Origin: Moniliella sp. 'wahieum'
Lineage: Eukaryota; Basidiomycota; Moniliellomycetes; Moniliellales; Moniliellaceae
Length of the DNA stretch: 64,000 nucleotides
Assembly (NCBI GenBank): GCA_003971905.1
Contig: RSEE01000084.1
Location: 244,291 to 308,290, forward strand
Direction: 5' to 3'
Translations under genes and position numbers: made by a program
The notes under the pieces: generated by a model
The model's input: the letters and a program-made list of their open reading frames with translations, nothing else
Database searches by the model: none
What the model was told of the DNA's origin: nothing
Part shown: positions 30,415 through 42,194 of the stretch, in pieces
Layout: each line of letters begins with the position of its first letter
Numbering within the stretch: position 1 is the stretch's first letter

Positions 30415-33400
30415 ATGCACGCTGCCTTGCCGAGTGGCCGAGGGTCCACAGCCACCTCCCCGCTCGCCCCCATCTCCATGCACCACGACCAGGCCGTCGA
30501 GGGCATCTTGGCGCTTGGGCGCCCCCTCTTCCAGCGCCGCCGCCGCAAGAAGCCTCTGAGCAGAGCGAACACAGCCAGAGCAAATCCCAATCTCCGTCCC
30601 AGTCCCAGTCCCAGTCCCAGCCGCCGCGCAAGCGCAACCGTCTGGCCTTGAACTGCACCCACTGTCGGTATGTATTGCCCTGTTTCCATCCGGACCACGC
30701 CGCTCCAGCTGATTCTCTTCATAGCCTCCGCAAGATCCGGTGCAGCCGCGAGTCTCCCTGCCAACAGTGCATCAAGCGCGGGAGGAGGACACATGCCGCA
30801 TCGAGCCTTTCAAGTACCGTGCCGCAGAAGCGCGCGACGCACTCGCCCACGCTGCCGCCGAGGCTGTAGTCGACACCGAGAGAGAGGCGCCACGTGCGCC
30901 AGCTGGAGGATCGTGTGCGTCAACTCGAGCAGAGAGGGAGGTAGAGAAGACGCGCTCTCTCGCCAGCTTTCCCCCAACATCCAACTCCCTTCCTCTGCTG
31001 CGAGTGTATCTCCCGATTCTATGCATCCAAGGGAGCGCCGATCCAGCAATGACGACGAATTGAAGGGGATCAAAGATCGCGTGCAACAGCTGGAGGCCTT
31101 ACTTCGCATGTCCCAATCACAGGGAAATGTGCCTTCTGCTTCCAACAATCCAGCTCTTTCGCATTCACATCACCCAACGAATCAAACGTCCCAGCCGTCT
31201 GTCCGCGGATGTGAGGATCCCGTCGCGATGCTAGAAACGCTTGTGCATTCCAGCCAAGTCGCCGCCTCGCGCGAAGCGGTCAGCTGTAGTGAACGTATCG
31301 CCGATCGAATGACCATGTCCAAGTTGGTTCATCAGCACAACTCAAGTCAGCCTCGCAAGGACCGCGCTTCGTCTCCTGCCCGACACAAGCGCAACTATAC
31401 CGAATTCTCTTCTGTGAACCAGGGACAGGAGACCACCTGCAGTCTTGGAGCGAAACACGATGGCTTGCTCAAGGTCTACAACGGATGCGAAACACGGCTC
31501 GGGTTCGGGATTGGGTGGGTGGGCATATGCGGCTGCGGCGGAGGAGGGCCAGTTTCGTGCGATGCGTCAGACTACCTCCGGTGGAGAAGGGTTGGAAAAT
31601 GGAGATGCTGAGCGGAGGCCGTGCTGCGTTCCATTATAAGGACGCTCCTTCCAGGGAACTGATTGACGTTGTGCCGGCAACTACTTCACTCGGGCCAATT
31701 TTCTCACCACCCACGCCGTTCACCCTGGCCAGTTTAAACGCCAGCTCGATACGCTCATGGCCGGCACTGATGAGGCATCCCGTGCCCACGTCCTTAACAC
31801 TCTCGATCCTGGTTGGTTGGCTCTCTTGCTCATGGTGCTAGTTCTAGGTGTCAAGTTCTCCCCTTGTCCGGACGGTACAAATGGCATCGGAGAGGTGGAT
31901 GGGCTGCTCAATGCGTCATGCACAGTCAACTGTTGGTACTCAAGTGCCAAAGCGGTTGTGTCTCTTTGCCGCTTTGGTGTCGCTCGGCCGACACTGCCGT
32001 TTATCCAGGCTCTGATTCTAATGGACACCCATGGTGCCGAAGATGAGTCGACACAATTTGGCTTCAACTTACTGCGGCTCATTGTGCACGCACCCTCGGG
32101 ATCGATCGATTGGGCGAAGTACCAGCCCCGGCGTCAGAGGGGGAGACGGAGCAGGAGGCAATCTTGCGATATGAGATGCAGAAGCGTGTCTGGTGGTCGT
32201 TGGTTGTGCGCGAGTGGTTCCGCGCTGGTGAAACAAAAGGCATCTGCACCATCATGCCCAACCAGTTCACCACCCCCTCCCCAAGAACTATAATGATACT
32301 GATTTGCTTCAAGATCCTGTTCTCCCTCCTCGGCCCATGGACGAACCTACCGACGCGTCTTACTGCTATGGTAAGGCCGCCCTCGGCGAGACGATCCGCC
32401 AGGAAATGGACCTGATGTCCTCCGAACGCAGGCGCTGGGATGGAAGTCACAGGTCAACATGAGGTGGCGGATGTCGAAAAAATTGACGCCAACTACCGTG
32501 GACTGCTAGACTCCCGCCTCCCAGAGTTCTACCGTCTTCGGGGCCTACGCCCAAACCCTCGGTCATCCTCGAACGCGCTCTCCTGCATAGCATCATTTTC
32601 TCCCAACTGCTCCGCCTTCCCGCTTCTCCCTTCCTCATGGCCTGAGGCCAGGGACGGAGCTCTGGGGGGTAGAGATACCTGCGTCATGCTTGCGCGCAGC
32701 ATGCTCACTTCCCTCAGCACGTTGCAGCAGAACGTGCCGGTGATTGGCCATTTGGCTTGTCTCCGCGGTCATGTGTTCCAGGCCAGTGCAGTGCTTATGC
32801 TCGATCTTTGTCGACAAAAGAAGAACGCCAGCGAACGTAGTAGCATCCGGCAACAAGTCATGCATGCTGTCGTGGCGTTGCATGACACGCTCTACCTCAA
32901 CCCCCTCGTCAAGCGCTCCTTGCGCATTCTTCTGGCTCTTCTCGCAGAAGAGCAGGCACAGTGGGAATCTCGCTTATCAGGTATGGCTTCCGCCCCGTCC
33001 GCCGGCACTGTTGTTGGCCCGACTGCAGGAGCAGAGACGATGCTTTCGCTCGCGTCGCGGATCAAGACGGTGATGGACACGGCACAGTCGGACGACCTGA
33101 CTCCTGATGAAGTGGCTGTCGTTCAGTCAGCTGTCGTGTCCTATGGAAAGAGTGAAAAACAGAGAGGCGGACCACGGACACCACAGGTGTTGCGTGCACA
33201 GCCTCTTCCGTCCACGTCGGATCCCTCTCAGGTCTTGCGCGACTTTGCCCTGCCCACCCACCCCCTGATCCAATTGCCTTACAATCAACTCGCACAGGCC
33301 AATATCTCCACTAGCCAACAGTTATTCCTCCCTACCGCCGCTACCCACACGTTTTATTTTGACAATGTTCTTCCTACCCCAACTTTGGGGGGGCAGGAGA

Positions 33401-33780
33401 ATCGGCATTTGATCTGTCTGCCTTCTTGACCCAACATCAGCCAGCTTCGGATCCATCTCTTCGATCTGACTCGGCTGCTACTATATCGCCTCTTCCCGCG
33501 CTTACCACCTCAGCTTCCACTCTTCCGCGTCCCTGCTGATCTTCACCCCCAGAGTGATTCGCCTCCTTCCCCACAAATCTCACGAGCGTTTCGTCGACGT
33601 CGCCCAGCATCGAAACGTCGCAGGTGGAGGATGCCGCCGCTCCCCTCGCTGTGCCTGCCCTGGACTACCCCTCTACCACGTCTTCGGCAAACCAGGAGCC
33701 CTACTATCGACTCGTTTTGGAAATGGATCCTTGAGCAAGGCGGCATCTTCTCTTCCGACTCTACGGCCGCTCCTGTCTGA
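30415..33780 (+). CDS. Zn(II)2Cys6 fungal transcription factor
   Basis: Start at ATG 30415 or 30478. A Ser/Gln-rich N-terminus leads to RKRNRLALNCTHC, an intron (30668-30724, GTATGT...ATAG) and RLRKIRCSRESPCQQCIKRG plus EDTCR, giving the six cysteines of the binuclear zinc cluster. A linker with two leucine-rich coiled-coil stretches (RQLEDRVRQLE; IKDRVQQLEALL) would dimerise it. The fungal-specific middle homology domain follows (IHHPVHPGQFKRQLDTL about 31710, then QKRVWWSLVVREWF about 32185). Residues from 32440 to 33429 are in one frame. After a G-run at 33391 the frame changes, and coding-like sequence continues to SFWKWILEQGG and a stop at 33778-33780. Target genes are unknown. Confidence 0.88.
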
Positions 33781-33952
33781 ATATGAATGTTGCTCATGTT
33801 ACCGCCTAATGCGTCGCCCCCCCTTCATTTACCAAAGAATCGGCTGATAGTTGACGTATTTGCTCACCTTATGTGCATGAGTAGCAGTCTGTAGGATGGA
33901 GCGCGCATAGCGTTCATAACACTTCGGTAGAAAAAATTTGTGGCGGAAGCCA

Positions 33953-34845
33953 TCATATCCGTTTCGCCACCTGGATCGCTGCTTTGCACCCGTACCCTAC
34001 GATTGCAGAGAGGAGCGCATGATGCGGTGCCTGCTGTGCATCATTCTCCACCGCCGTATCGAGGTGGCCTAGCTCGTCATCCGGAATTCAGTGATGACAT
34101 CCGACAAGAGCAGAAGCAGGATGTTCCTCTTTTCTTGGGACTCCGGTGTCCTCCCCAACTGCGGTGGAAGCGTCGGAGGCAGGTGGACGAGCCTCGACGA
34201 CGCGCTCGGCAATCGGGTCGGTTTTGACCCCGGTGATATGCCGCAGATGAACAAGTTGGCTGGGCGAAGCGGCGCCAGGTCAATTACGGGACACAACACG
34301 CTGGAGCTAACGCAGGACAGGCACATACTCATCGTAATGTTCCCCAATCACAGTCTCCACTGCCTCGGTACAGGCCATCGCCGCTTTCTTCCCCAGCACC
34401 GCCGTAACGGCGCCGAGGACACTGCCTGCCACACCCCAAATGGGCAAAAGAACAGAAGGGGAGGCGCCATGTTGGTCGAGCAGCTTTTGAGCCACATACA
34501 AATGCTTCTTCTCCCTCCCACATGTCGAGCATCAACGCTTTGGTCCGATTGTCCCCCAACAGAGCAAACACATTCGCTTGCGCTTCGTAGATCGTGTTGG
34601 CTGCCAACTCGCCGGCATGGTCCACACGCAGCATCCCCTCGAGCCTTGCACGGTCAGCGGGCGAGAGGCTGGTGGGTGTCCCCTGGGTCCCGGCCGCTTG
34701 CTGCTGCGGAGAGACGTAGAAGGGAAGCAAGTGGGGGGGCATGGGCGCTGGTGCTGGTGCTGGTGCTATGGCATCGCACCGCCTGCATGCGCAGGATGCG
34801 CATCGGCGTGCGCAGCCTCCCAAACGCCAGCATGGTGGGCGTCAT
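33953..34845 (-). CDS. COQ7: 5-demethoxyubiquinone hydroxylase (COQ7), mitochondrial
   Basis: Di-iron monooxygenase of ubiquinone synthesis, peripheral on the inner mitochondrial membrane. ATG at 34845 begins an Arg-rich, acid-poor presequence ([20 protein letters not shown]). Iron ligands appear in [32 protein letters not shown] and [12 protein letters not shown]; the C-terminus IQVAKRI is typical. An intron at 34260-34328 (GTATGT...CCCAG) joins GEHYD to QLVHLRH in frame. Between that and FRDDEL lies an extra low-complexity stretch of some 40 residues not usual in the family. Frame changes are at about 34770, 34505 and 34105. Convergent with the Zn2Cys6 gene (172-base gap). Confidence 0.92.
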
Positions 34846-35166
34846 GTCCAATGGCGGCCTGGGTCGATGTGGTTGGAAGCACGCCTGGCTCCCAGCAACT
34901 GGCTCAGCTGCACCAATCTGACCTGATCGATCGACTCGGTGAGGAACAGGCGGCGGCGGTCACCGGCCATGTCCAGGCATCATGCATCATGGGAGCCGGG
35001 TGGGATCGATGGGACGGAACTGAAGGTCACGTGAGCGTGCCACGTAACATGCTCACATCGGCGGTGAGCGGCTCAGCTGAGTCGAGGCTTACTCTTCGAT
35101 TCGGCAAGCTGGAAGCCCGCCCGTCTGTCTCCCTTTTGCTTCCACCCTGTCGCACGAGCCAAGAGG
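34846..35166. promoter_or_regulatory. Divergent promoter region, COQ7 / GH5
   Basis: 321 bases between head-to-head start codons. It contains GGTCACGTGAGC at 35025 (a CACGTG E-box) and GCGGTGAGCGGCTCAGCTGAG near 35060-35080. Confidence 0.45.
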
Positions 35167-37593
35167 ATGACCAGTACCACCCAGCTTTCGGGCCCGCCCT
35201 TGGCTTCGGGCGCCGCAATCGACTTGTCGTCTGCTGCGGTGGGGGGCAGAATCCAAATCGACGGCCGCAGTTTCCTCGATGCCGCTGGCCGAGTCTTGCT
35301 CCTCCATGGCATGAATGTGAGTGGAGCAAGCAAGTTGTATGTCTTCCTGCTCCGTTCCCCTACATGGTCGCCACTGACCATAAACCGTGCAAAGGCCGAC
35401 GAACCCCAACGGCCTCACACATCTTACAGATGCATGGGAGACTGACGACCGGAAGGTTACCTTTTATGGCCGTCCATTTCCTCTAGAAGAGGCTCCACGG
35501 CGCCTGGGCCAGCTCAAGGCATGGGGTTACCCGCTCGTCGTCTCATGGTAACATGGGAGAGCATTTCTCATGCTGGCCCGCGGATTGAGGACCTGGACAT
35601 GGAGTACATTGCCTATCTGAAGGAGCTCATAACCCTCATTGGCTCCATGGGCATGAAGGCTTTCATCTGTGTCATCAAGATGTGTGGAGCCGATTCACAG
35701 GAGGCAGCGGTGCGCCAGGGTGGACCTCGAGGCGGCAGGAATGGATCGAGCGCTTTCAAGGCCACCGGTGCAGCCTACATCCACTGCCTTGACGATGCTG
35801 ACCCCCAAGGAGCCAAGCGGTCCGTTCCTCTGGCCCTGGGGTACCAGAAACTGGGGGCGGCGACGATGGCCACCCTGTTTTGGGGGGCGAAGTGTTTGCA
35901 CCCAACTTGCATTCTCGCCTTCTTCCCAAGGAGATGGAAGGATCCCAGTTTAGGACCAAGGACTCGCAGCAGATCCAGCGCTTTCTGCAGACGGCGTTTA
36001 TCGATGCGTATGGGTACCTGGCCGACCAGCTTGCTGGACTGGATGGTTTCTTGGGGTTCGATCTGTTCAATGAACCCCATCGCGGTCTGATTGGTCTGGG
36101 GAGCTTCCACAAGTGGAACTACGATACGGACCTACACATTGGTCATTTCCCCAATTTGCTCCAGAGCTTGGCTTGGCTGATGGCAAGGCGCAAAAAGTCC
36201 CGTTCTATGTCAAGACCTGGCCTTTCCCCACGCGCAAGACGCACGACAGTCTCCTCGACCCAGATGGCAAGTCCATTTGGAAGGACGGAGTTTGTCCGTG
36301 GAAGTCGCATGGTGTGTGGAAGTGGGACGAGGAGAGCCAGCAGGCGCAAGTTGCATCGGAACATTACTTTTCCCAGGACCACGCGGCAAGGAGCCCAAGC
36401 CTGTGGAGTGGTACAAGGACTTTTATCTACCCTTTATCCAGCGTTTCTCGGCCCGACTCCAAAAACAGAATAAGGATCTGTTCATCATGCTCGAGCCCAT
36501 CCCAAACGAGTTTTTCCCGCCCTGGCCCCCGAAGTATGTGGCCGAATCCAAGCTGGTCAAGCCCAAGAGGAGAGCAGCGCCACCGCCTGATCCTACCAAG
36601 CAAACGTATGCTGTTCCCCGTCTTGGAGGGAGAACATCCTCCCAATTTGGTCTATGCCCCACATTTCTACGATCTTAATGTCCTGTTTGGCAAGGTTTGG
36701 TCTTTCATGTCGTCAACGTGCAAGGCCTCGCGAGAGGCATGTTTATCCTCAATGCGCTCTACTTTGGCGAAGGAGGGCTGCGGAGAAACTACATTAAGCA
36801 ATTGACAGCGCAGGTTTCGTTCGGGCGCCAGTCGGGGAATGTGCCAGTCCTGATTGGGGAGATTGGCCTGCCGTACGACATTAACGGCGCTCACGCGTAT
36901 CGCGCTGGAGATTACCGCAAACATGTCGAGCTTGCGGATGCGATGCTTAATGCGCTCGAAAGAACTGGGCCTCGTTCACCTGGTGGAACTTTAACCCGGA
37001 TGCTGTTTCTGCCCATGGCGATGGATGGAACAAGGAGGACTTTAGCGTGATCACTGCTGATGAGCCTCTCGCGACCGGCCAACACCAAAGGTGCGACCAA
37101 TGACCGGTACCGTGGTGGAAGAATCTTGAAGCCCTCATCCGTCCCTATGCCGCTAAAGTTGCAGGCGTTCCGCTTTCGACCAACTGGGATCGGCATCATG
37201 GCGAGTTCCATCTGAGTTGGATGAACCGTCGTTCCAGCTCGCTTGTCACAGAGATCTTCTTTCCCAAGTATCTGTTTGAAGGGAAGAATGTGCTGATCGA
37301 GCTGAGCGACGGCAGTTGGCGCCTTGACACTGAGAAGGAGACTTGTATGACCCACGCCCAGAAGGCGCTGGGATACGAACACGATCTTCACATTACCCTT
37401 TTGGAACGGTCGATGCCCTGCGCCGGTGTTGGTTGCGCCACATTTGGCCTATCGTGGCCAACCCTCGCACGTGGCTCGTCCTCTTTTCCCTCGCATTTAT
37501 CAACGCTGTTTTCTTCTTCCTCTTGAACAAGAGGAGCAAAAGTGGTTCATGGACGCGTTGACATTCCAGTTCAGGGAGCATGAAGACCTCTAA
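35167..37593 (+). CDS. GH5 glycosidase, subfamily-12-like (steryl-beta-glucosidase / glucocerebrosidase type)
   Basis: Retaining beta-glucosidase of lipid glucosides. ATG at 35167. Intron at 35337-35394 (GTATGT...AAAG). Seen: TDAWETDDRKVTFYGRPFPLE, VTWESISHAGP, HQDVWSRFTGGSGAPGW, GYQKLGAATMATLFWGGEVFAP, the acid/base FNEPHRG (Glu at about 36072), FHKWNYDTDLHIGHFP, KVPFYVKTWPFPTR, the nucleophile in GEIGLPYD (36856-36870) and FTWWNFNPD. This series matches fungal GH5_12 enzymes. A hydrophobic helix (TWLVLFSLAFINAVFFFLL, about 37475-37530) near the C-terminus suggests a tail anchor. The last frame ends at TAA 37591. Frame changes near 35560, 35685, 35750, 36180, 36390, 36620, 36965, 37090, 37395 and 37525. 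Confidence 0.9.
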
Positions 37594-38594
37594 GTATGCT
37601 CACAAAGCGTCAGAATTGTTATGCTTGCACCTCTATCTTCACTTTGGGCTCCCGGTCGCTATTGAGTGTGAAGCGCGTCGGAGGATCTACTGCGCTGGCC
37701 GGAAGCTGGTAGCTTTACTGTCTCAGTCTCTCTTTAGTGTTCTATTCTCCCCCATGAACGTCTGCATTGCTCTCAGGAATTCGCCCGGATAGCGAAAGAA
37801 TAATGCCGGTGCTCATTTTTCGCGGGTAAGAGGCGGGACCACCAAGTGCCAGATGGGGGCGCCGCGACCCGACTCTCCGTAGTACGAGGGGGAGTGAAGG
37901 CAGCGTGCCGTTGGGTCCAAGTGGGTACCTGTGAGCGCATCTGTTCGGTGTGTGGACCTGGTGCTGTTCCTGCAATGATGCTCAGCGGCGGCCTGCTTCC
38001 TGCTCAGTACTAACATAACCTAGGGATCAACCTGAGTCCTTGAGCCGCTGCAGTCCCCAAATCTGGTTGGCCTGGTTAGTGGTCGCTGTTCCTTCAAGCG
38101 AGCCCAAGACGGCACGCAGCAATGAGATCACAAAGCTGGGGGGAATGGTGCGGCTTGGCTGGGATGCAGGTAAGAGCATGTGATCGTGATCGCACCATCG
38201 GAGCAAGCAGCGGGGGGTGGGGTGGGATGGGATGTTCGATGTGGGCGCCCCAGGCAGACAGACGGCCATGCGTCCTGCTGCCGCGAGAGACTGGTGGGAG
38301 CAGTCCTTGCCCTGGGCGAGGCGAGATGAGCTGGATGGGCATTGCTATGCGTCTGCTGCTGCGAGCTGCGCATGACAGCGGCGCGCGAGTGAGCGATTTA
38401 TGTGGAGCTGAGCGGCGCCGGCCAGCTGAAAACCAGCGCCTTGCTGGTTAATGATGCAAAGCGCAATATGAACGGGCGAATGCCCCGTGACGCGTGACGT
38501 GCGTAAAGAGCATGGCGAGTGGCTGCGCCACCACCCGCTCTCAGATCTCACGCCCCTCCAGCATCTCTCCGCCGCCCTGTCCTGCACCACCAGC
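37594..38594. other. Intergenic DNA
   Basis: About 1 kb without a supportable gene. GCGCCGGCCAGCTGAAAACCAGCGCC near 38410 is inverted-repeat-like. The final 100 bases are C-rich leader for the VTT gene. Confidence 0.4.
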
Positions 38595-40241
38595 ATGGTG
38601 TCCCCAGTGCCCGCCGCGCGGATGCTTGGCAGGACGACCTCCTACCATCATCCGCCGCCCCCGAACCCCCCCGCGCTGGCCCTGTGCTCTTTGTCCCCGC
38701 CGCCTCGGCTGGAGCACCATTGACATTGCCACCCCACCACTCCCGAGGCTGCGACGGCGGCGAAGACGAGTTCCTCGGACGAGATGATTGGGGAACCCTA
38801 TCCGCCTTCCATCCTTCGGTTCGCCACCGGGACGCTGAACTCGGCCCTTATGACGTACCTTTGCCCCTTCATCGATACTGTCTCCTGCCCGCGCCTCAGG
38901 GGCCGTGTGCTTCACTCTCCTATGGTTTGTCGCCTTGCTCGCCTTAACGCTGGGCACGCTCCTCGAGCTTGGCCGCTACTTGATGCCACCAGTACAGGAG
39001 TACGTTTTCAACCCAGCCCCCCTCAGGCCTTCTTTTCGTGTATGCTTATGAACAGGGCTGACTTGACCAGGCCCGACCGCTCCTCGCTGAGGTGGCCCAC
39101 TTCTCGCGCAGATCTACTAGCTCTCATCATGCTCTGGTTCACTATGCTGCACGTGGCCTTGGCATAGCCGCATTGTGCACCTGGTACTCTTTTGCTTGTA
39201 TGGTTGCTCTAACCCCCCTCCTCCTCCTCCTCGCATGCTAACCCGCTTGGCTTCGGCAGCGTTCAGGCATTCTCCCTTCCTGGTACTCTGATCCTCAGTG
39301 TGCTTGCTGGAATCATCTGGGGCCCACTGAAAGGCACCCTCTTCATCCTCTTGGTACGCCCTTAATCCAGCGCCCTGTCCTACTCATACACTTACTTGAT
39401 ATCCTATTTCTACAGGCGACCGTGCCCAGCACCGCTCTTGCATGCGGTATGGCCAGGCTCCTCCGCTCCTCTCTGGCTGGCGTGGGGCCAGTTGAGCATA
39501 GCATTCACGCTTGGCGAAAAGAAATGATGCGGCCTCATCATCATGCCCAATTGCTGCTGGCCCGGCTCAGCCCTTTGACTTGGGGCGCAAAATCACCTTT
39601 GTGTGCCTCGACGGGCTTTACCTCTGATCGTCATCCTTTTTACCGTCGTTGGCCGTGTTCCTTATGCTGGGTGCTACGTCCTCCTTGGATCTGCCCTGGC
39701 CGCGTACGTCGAGAGTGGGCCCATTCTTTCCCCCTTGCTGGGCGCCACCATCTTCCTCCTGCCCATTATCCTCGCCTCCCACTACCCGCGCCACGCCAAC
39801 ATTTCTCTCCCGTCGGCACCGACGAGAGGTTACTATGGAACGATGACACCCCCCTCGCCATCAGCTGTGCTTCCGTCAACGAACCGCGGATCGTTCGTCA
39901 GCGCCCCCTCGCCTACCCCTTGGGCCGAGTCGACTCAGGGCAGCCTAGCGGGGCTGGGGGTCGGAATAGAGGCCGGGGTCGGGATTGGGGGTACGCTCAG
40001 CCCGCCTCCCGAGGTGGACAGTGCGACAGCATGGGGTCCCAGTCCTAACAACACTTCTCGCCTTATGCGACCGAGGAGTGTACGGGCACCCTCGTTGCCC
40101 GATGGCGAATGGGACGTACGTCCACCCCAATCCACCCGGTCCATGGCCACCCGCCTAGGCACAATCCTTTTTCCGACTCGGACGAGGAAGGTGAGGAGCG
40201 TACCACCCCCCGCGAGGAATTGGAACAACGTGCCGCGATAG
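38595..40241 (+). CDS. VTT-domain (SNARE-associated Golgi / DedA-TMEM41/64-like) membrane protein
   Basis: Family members are lipid scramblases or trafficking proteins of ER/Golgi membranes. ATG at 38595; Pro-rich cytosolic N-terminus, first helix CFTLLWFVALLALTLGTLL (about 38905). Three introns: 39000-39070, 39184-39259 and 39354-39415 (all GT-AG). After them come the VTT signature parts QAFSLPGTLILSVLAG-IIWGPLKGTLF (39262-39350), then two more helices (VILFTVVGRVPYAGCYVLLG; LLGATIFLLPIIL) and a Ser/Pro-rich tail to 40241. Frame changes at about 38620, 38770, 38860, 39560 and 39610. The PG and GP residues of the domain are present. Family confidence is good; the exact orthologue is not determined. 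Confidence 0.7.
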
Positions 40242-40775
40242 AGTGGGGGATATCCAGTCGCATCTCGCATTAACTCCCTTCCCCCCTTCTCGCGTAGGGA
40301 AGGTAGTTTTGTCTTGTTTCTCTGGTCCTTGTTCTTTTTCCTAGCCCACTTCATCCAATTACCTTCCACTTGGGTTTTGGACCGCTATCCGTCAAGGACG
40401 GAACGGCGAGGTTCTCGTAGAGGCTAACCCTACTGTGCATATGCACCTTCACAGTACCGAAGCCGGGGAGGCCTCAGACATCAGCCGACGATGGAGATGG
40501 TATGGGGTTCAGATGGTTAACGGGATATGGCCCTATACGATCCTGAGCTGAGGGCGATAAATACTACTAATATAGAAAACCCCAAACGGGCTGGTGGGAA
40601 AGCTCAATGTGTTAGTGTTGGTAGGATTGAGATCTACAATGGGAAAGCGCGCTACAGAGGAAAGTAAATTATTAAGGAAATGGTTTGGAAACCATCATTG
40701 TAGGATGTACCAAGAGGGATAGAACAGGAAGGTGAATGGTCGGAAAATAAACATAGGAAAGGAGAGCGAACGCAG
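40242..40775. other. Spacer between convergent genes
   Basis: Holds the 3' regions of the VTT and zinc-finger genes. Nothing else recognised; the region near 40600-40700 is A-rich. Confidence 0.4.
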
Positions 40776-42194
40776 TCACAACTGAGACTGGACAGGAAGC
40801 AAGCGCTGAACCGCGCCACGGAGACGGGGCGCTTCCTTCATGGCCTGGATAAAGAGCTCGAGAGCGCGAGCGATCGTGGGGTTCTGCTCGTCGACCCGGC
40901 ATGGTGAGGTGGGGGGTACCCGCCTCTTCCGCCGCAATCCGGTCCAAGGCGAGCTGGGCAAGCGTACTGTGCCCAGATTCTTGACTGGCGAGGTGGTAGG
41001 CCAGGCCTTTGGCTTCCTCAAAGGAGCGCTTGCAGGGAAGAGCATGAACGGCGATACTCATGTAGCTCGCATCCTCCTCCCTCTCCACCCCAACTTGGCG
41101 TGTGAGTGCCAAATGGAGCTGGCTGCGCACGTGGCCCAGTTGAGCACCCATACAGATCCATGGTTTGGGAGCAGGCAGATGCGCTCCCTGCTTCTCCATA
41201 AACTCCATCGCCTCTGTCATTGACATGCCCAGAGAGGAGGGGCCAGTGTGGTAGCCCACTTGCTCGCCGTCTTCCTTTCGGAGCGATCCGTGGCAAATGT
41301 GCTTAGCACCCTTGCCGGTGACTTGGATGTGATGCTGGAGGTTCTGCGGCTTGCCGTAGGCCAGGAGGCAGCGGGGAAGGGAGCACATGTACAACGTGTT
41401 TTTGACCGTCGCAACCACACCCGCCTCTTGAGAACAAGAATGCTTCCGTGGCATTGCTGGACATGTTCCTGAAGCTCTTTGGACGTGGCAAACGTGGCCA
41501 AAAGCCCGGATCGCTCCTCTTGATGAGCGGCCTGCAAGACTGCCTGGGTTTCAGGCGAAAGAAGAGGCAGGCACTGCTCCAGCACCACAATCTCAGGACA
41601 TTGCGGAGTAAAGACACGCATCCACTCTAGCTTGCACCACGGTGCGCCACATGCGTACGGACGCACTAATGGGTCCCCCGGGCGTGCCACCACGTCGCTT
41701 CGAATACTGCGGTCCCGGCCCTTTTTGCTCTTAGGTTCATCCTTCTTCTTTTTCTTGCTGGATTTGGTGGTCTGGGAACTAGGATTGCCAAGCACCAGGG
41801 CACGGGTCGTCGGCGATGAACGCTTGGGCTGACGGTTCAGGCGAGACTTGTCCAAACCTGCTCGGTTGCGGGCTTTGGGGCAGGGACGAGAAGGAATAGG
41901 GGGAGGGGAAGCCTCATCTGAAGAAACGGTGAGGCCATCCGAAGTGCTCATAGGATCTTGATTTTGAACGGAAGAAGGGCTGGGAAGTGTGGAACCAGTA
42001 ACAGCGGACAATGAAGCGGAGGAACTCGACTCCTGGCGCCCTTGCCATGCAGCGTAGGAGGCAGGTGGCATCGCGAATGGTTGAACCACAGGAGGGATGC
42101 TGCGAGAATGGACAGGTGGAAGGCGTTGCGTCGACAAGTTGACAAGGATACGGGCTGCTTCCACCACCTCAGAGGAATGGCCCTGGTGGCTCAT
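40776..42194 (-). CDS. C2H2-like zinc-finger protein
   Basis: ATG at 42194 (MSHQGHSSEVVEAARILVNLS). A Ser/Pro-rich N-terminal third is followed by a lysine-rich nuclear localisation stretch (SSKKKKKDEPKSKKGRDR, about 41735). Then come Cys/His units: YACGAPWCKLEW (about 41640) with a distant HVQQCH, and YMCSLPRCLLAYGKPQNLQHHI (about 41350-41410) of C-x4-C-x12-H type. The C-terminus is helical with NPTIARALELFIQAMKEAP and stops at 40776. Frame changes at about 41455 and 40895. A branch-site CTAAC and TTTTTACAG lie directly upstream of the ATG (42200-42225), so a 5' exon or leader intron is likely. Nuclear DNA- or RNA-binding role inferred. Confidence 0.65.
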
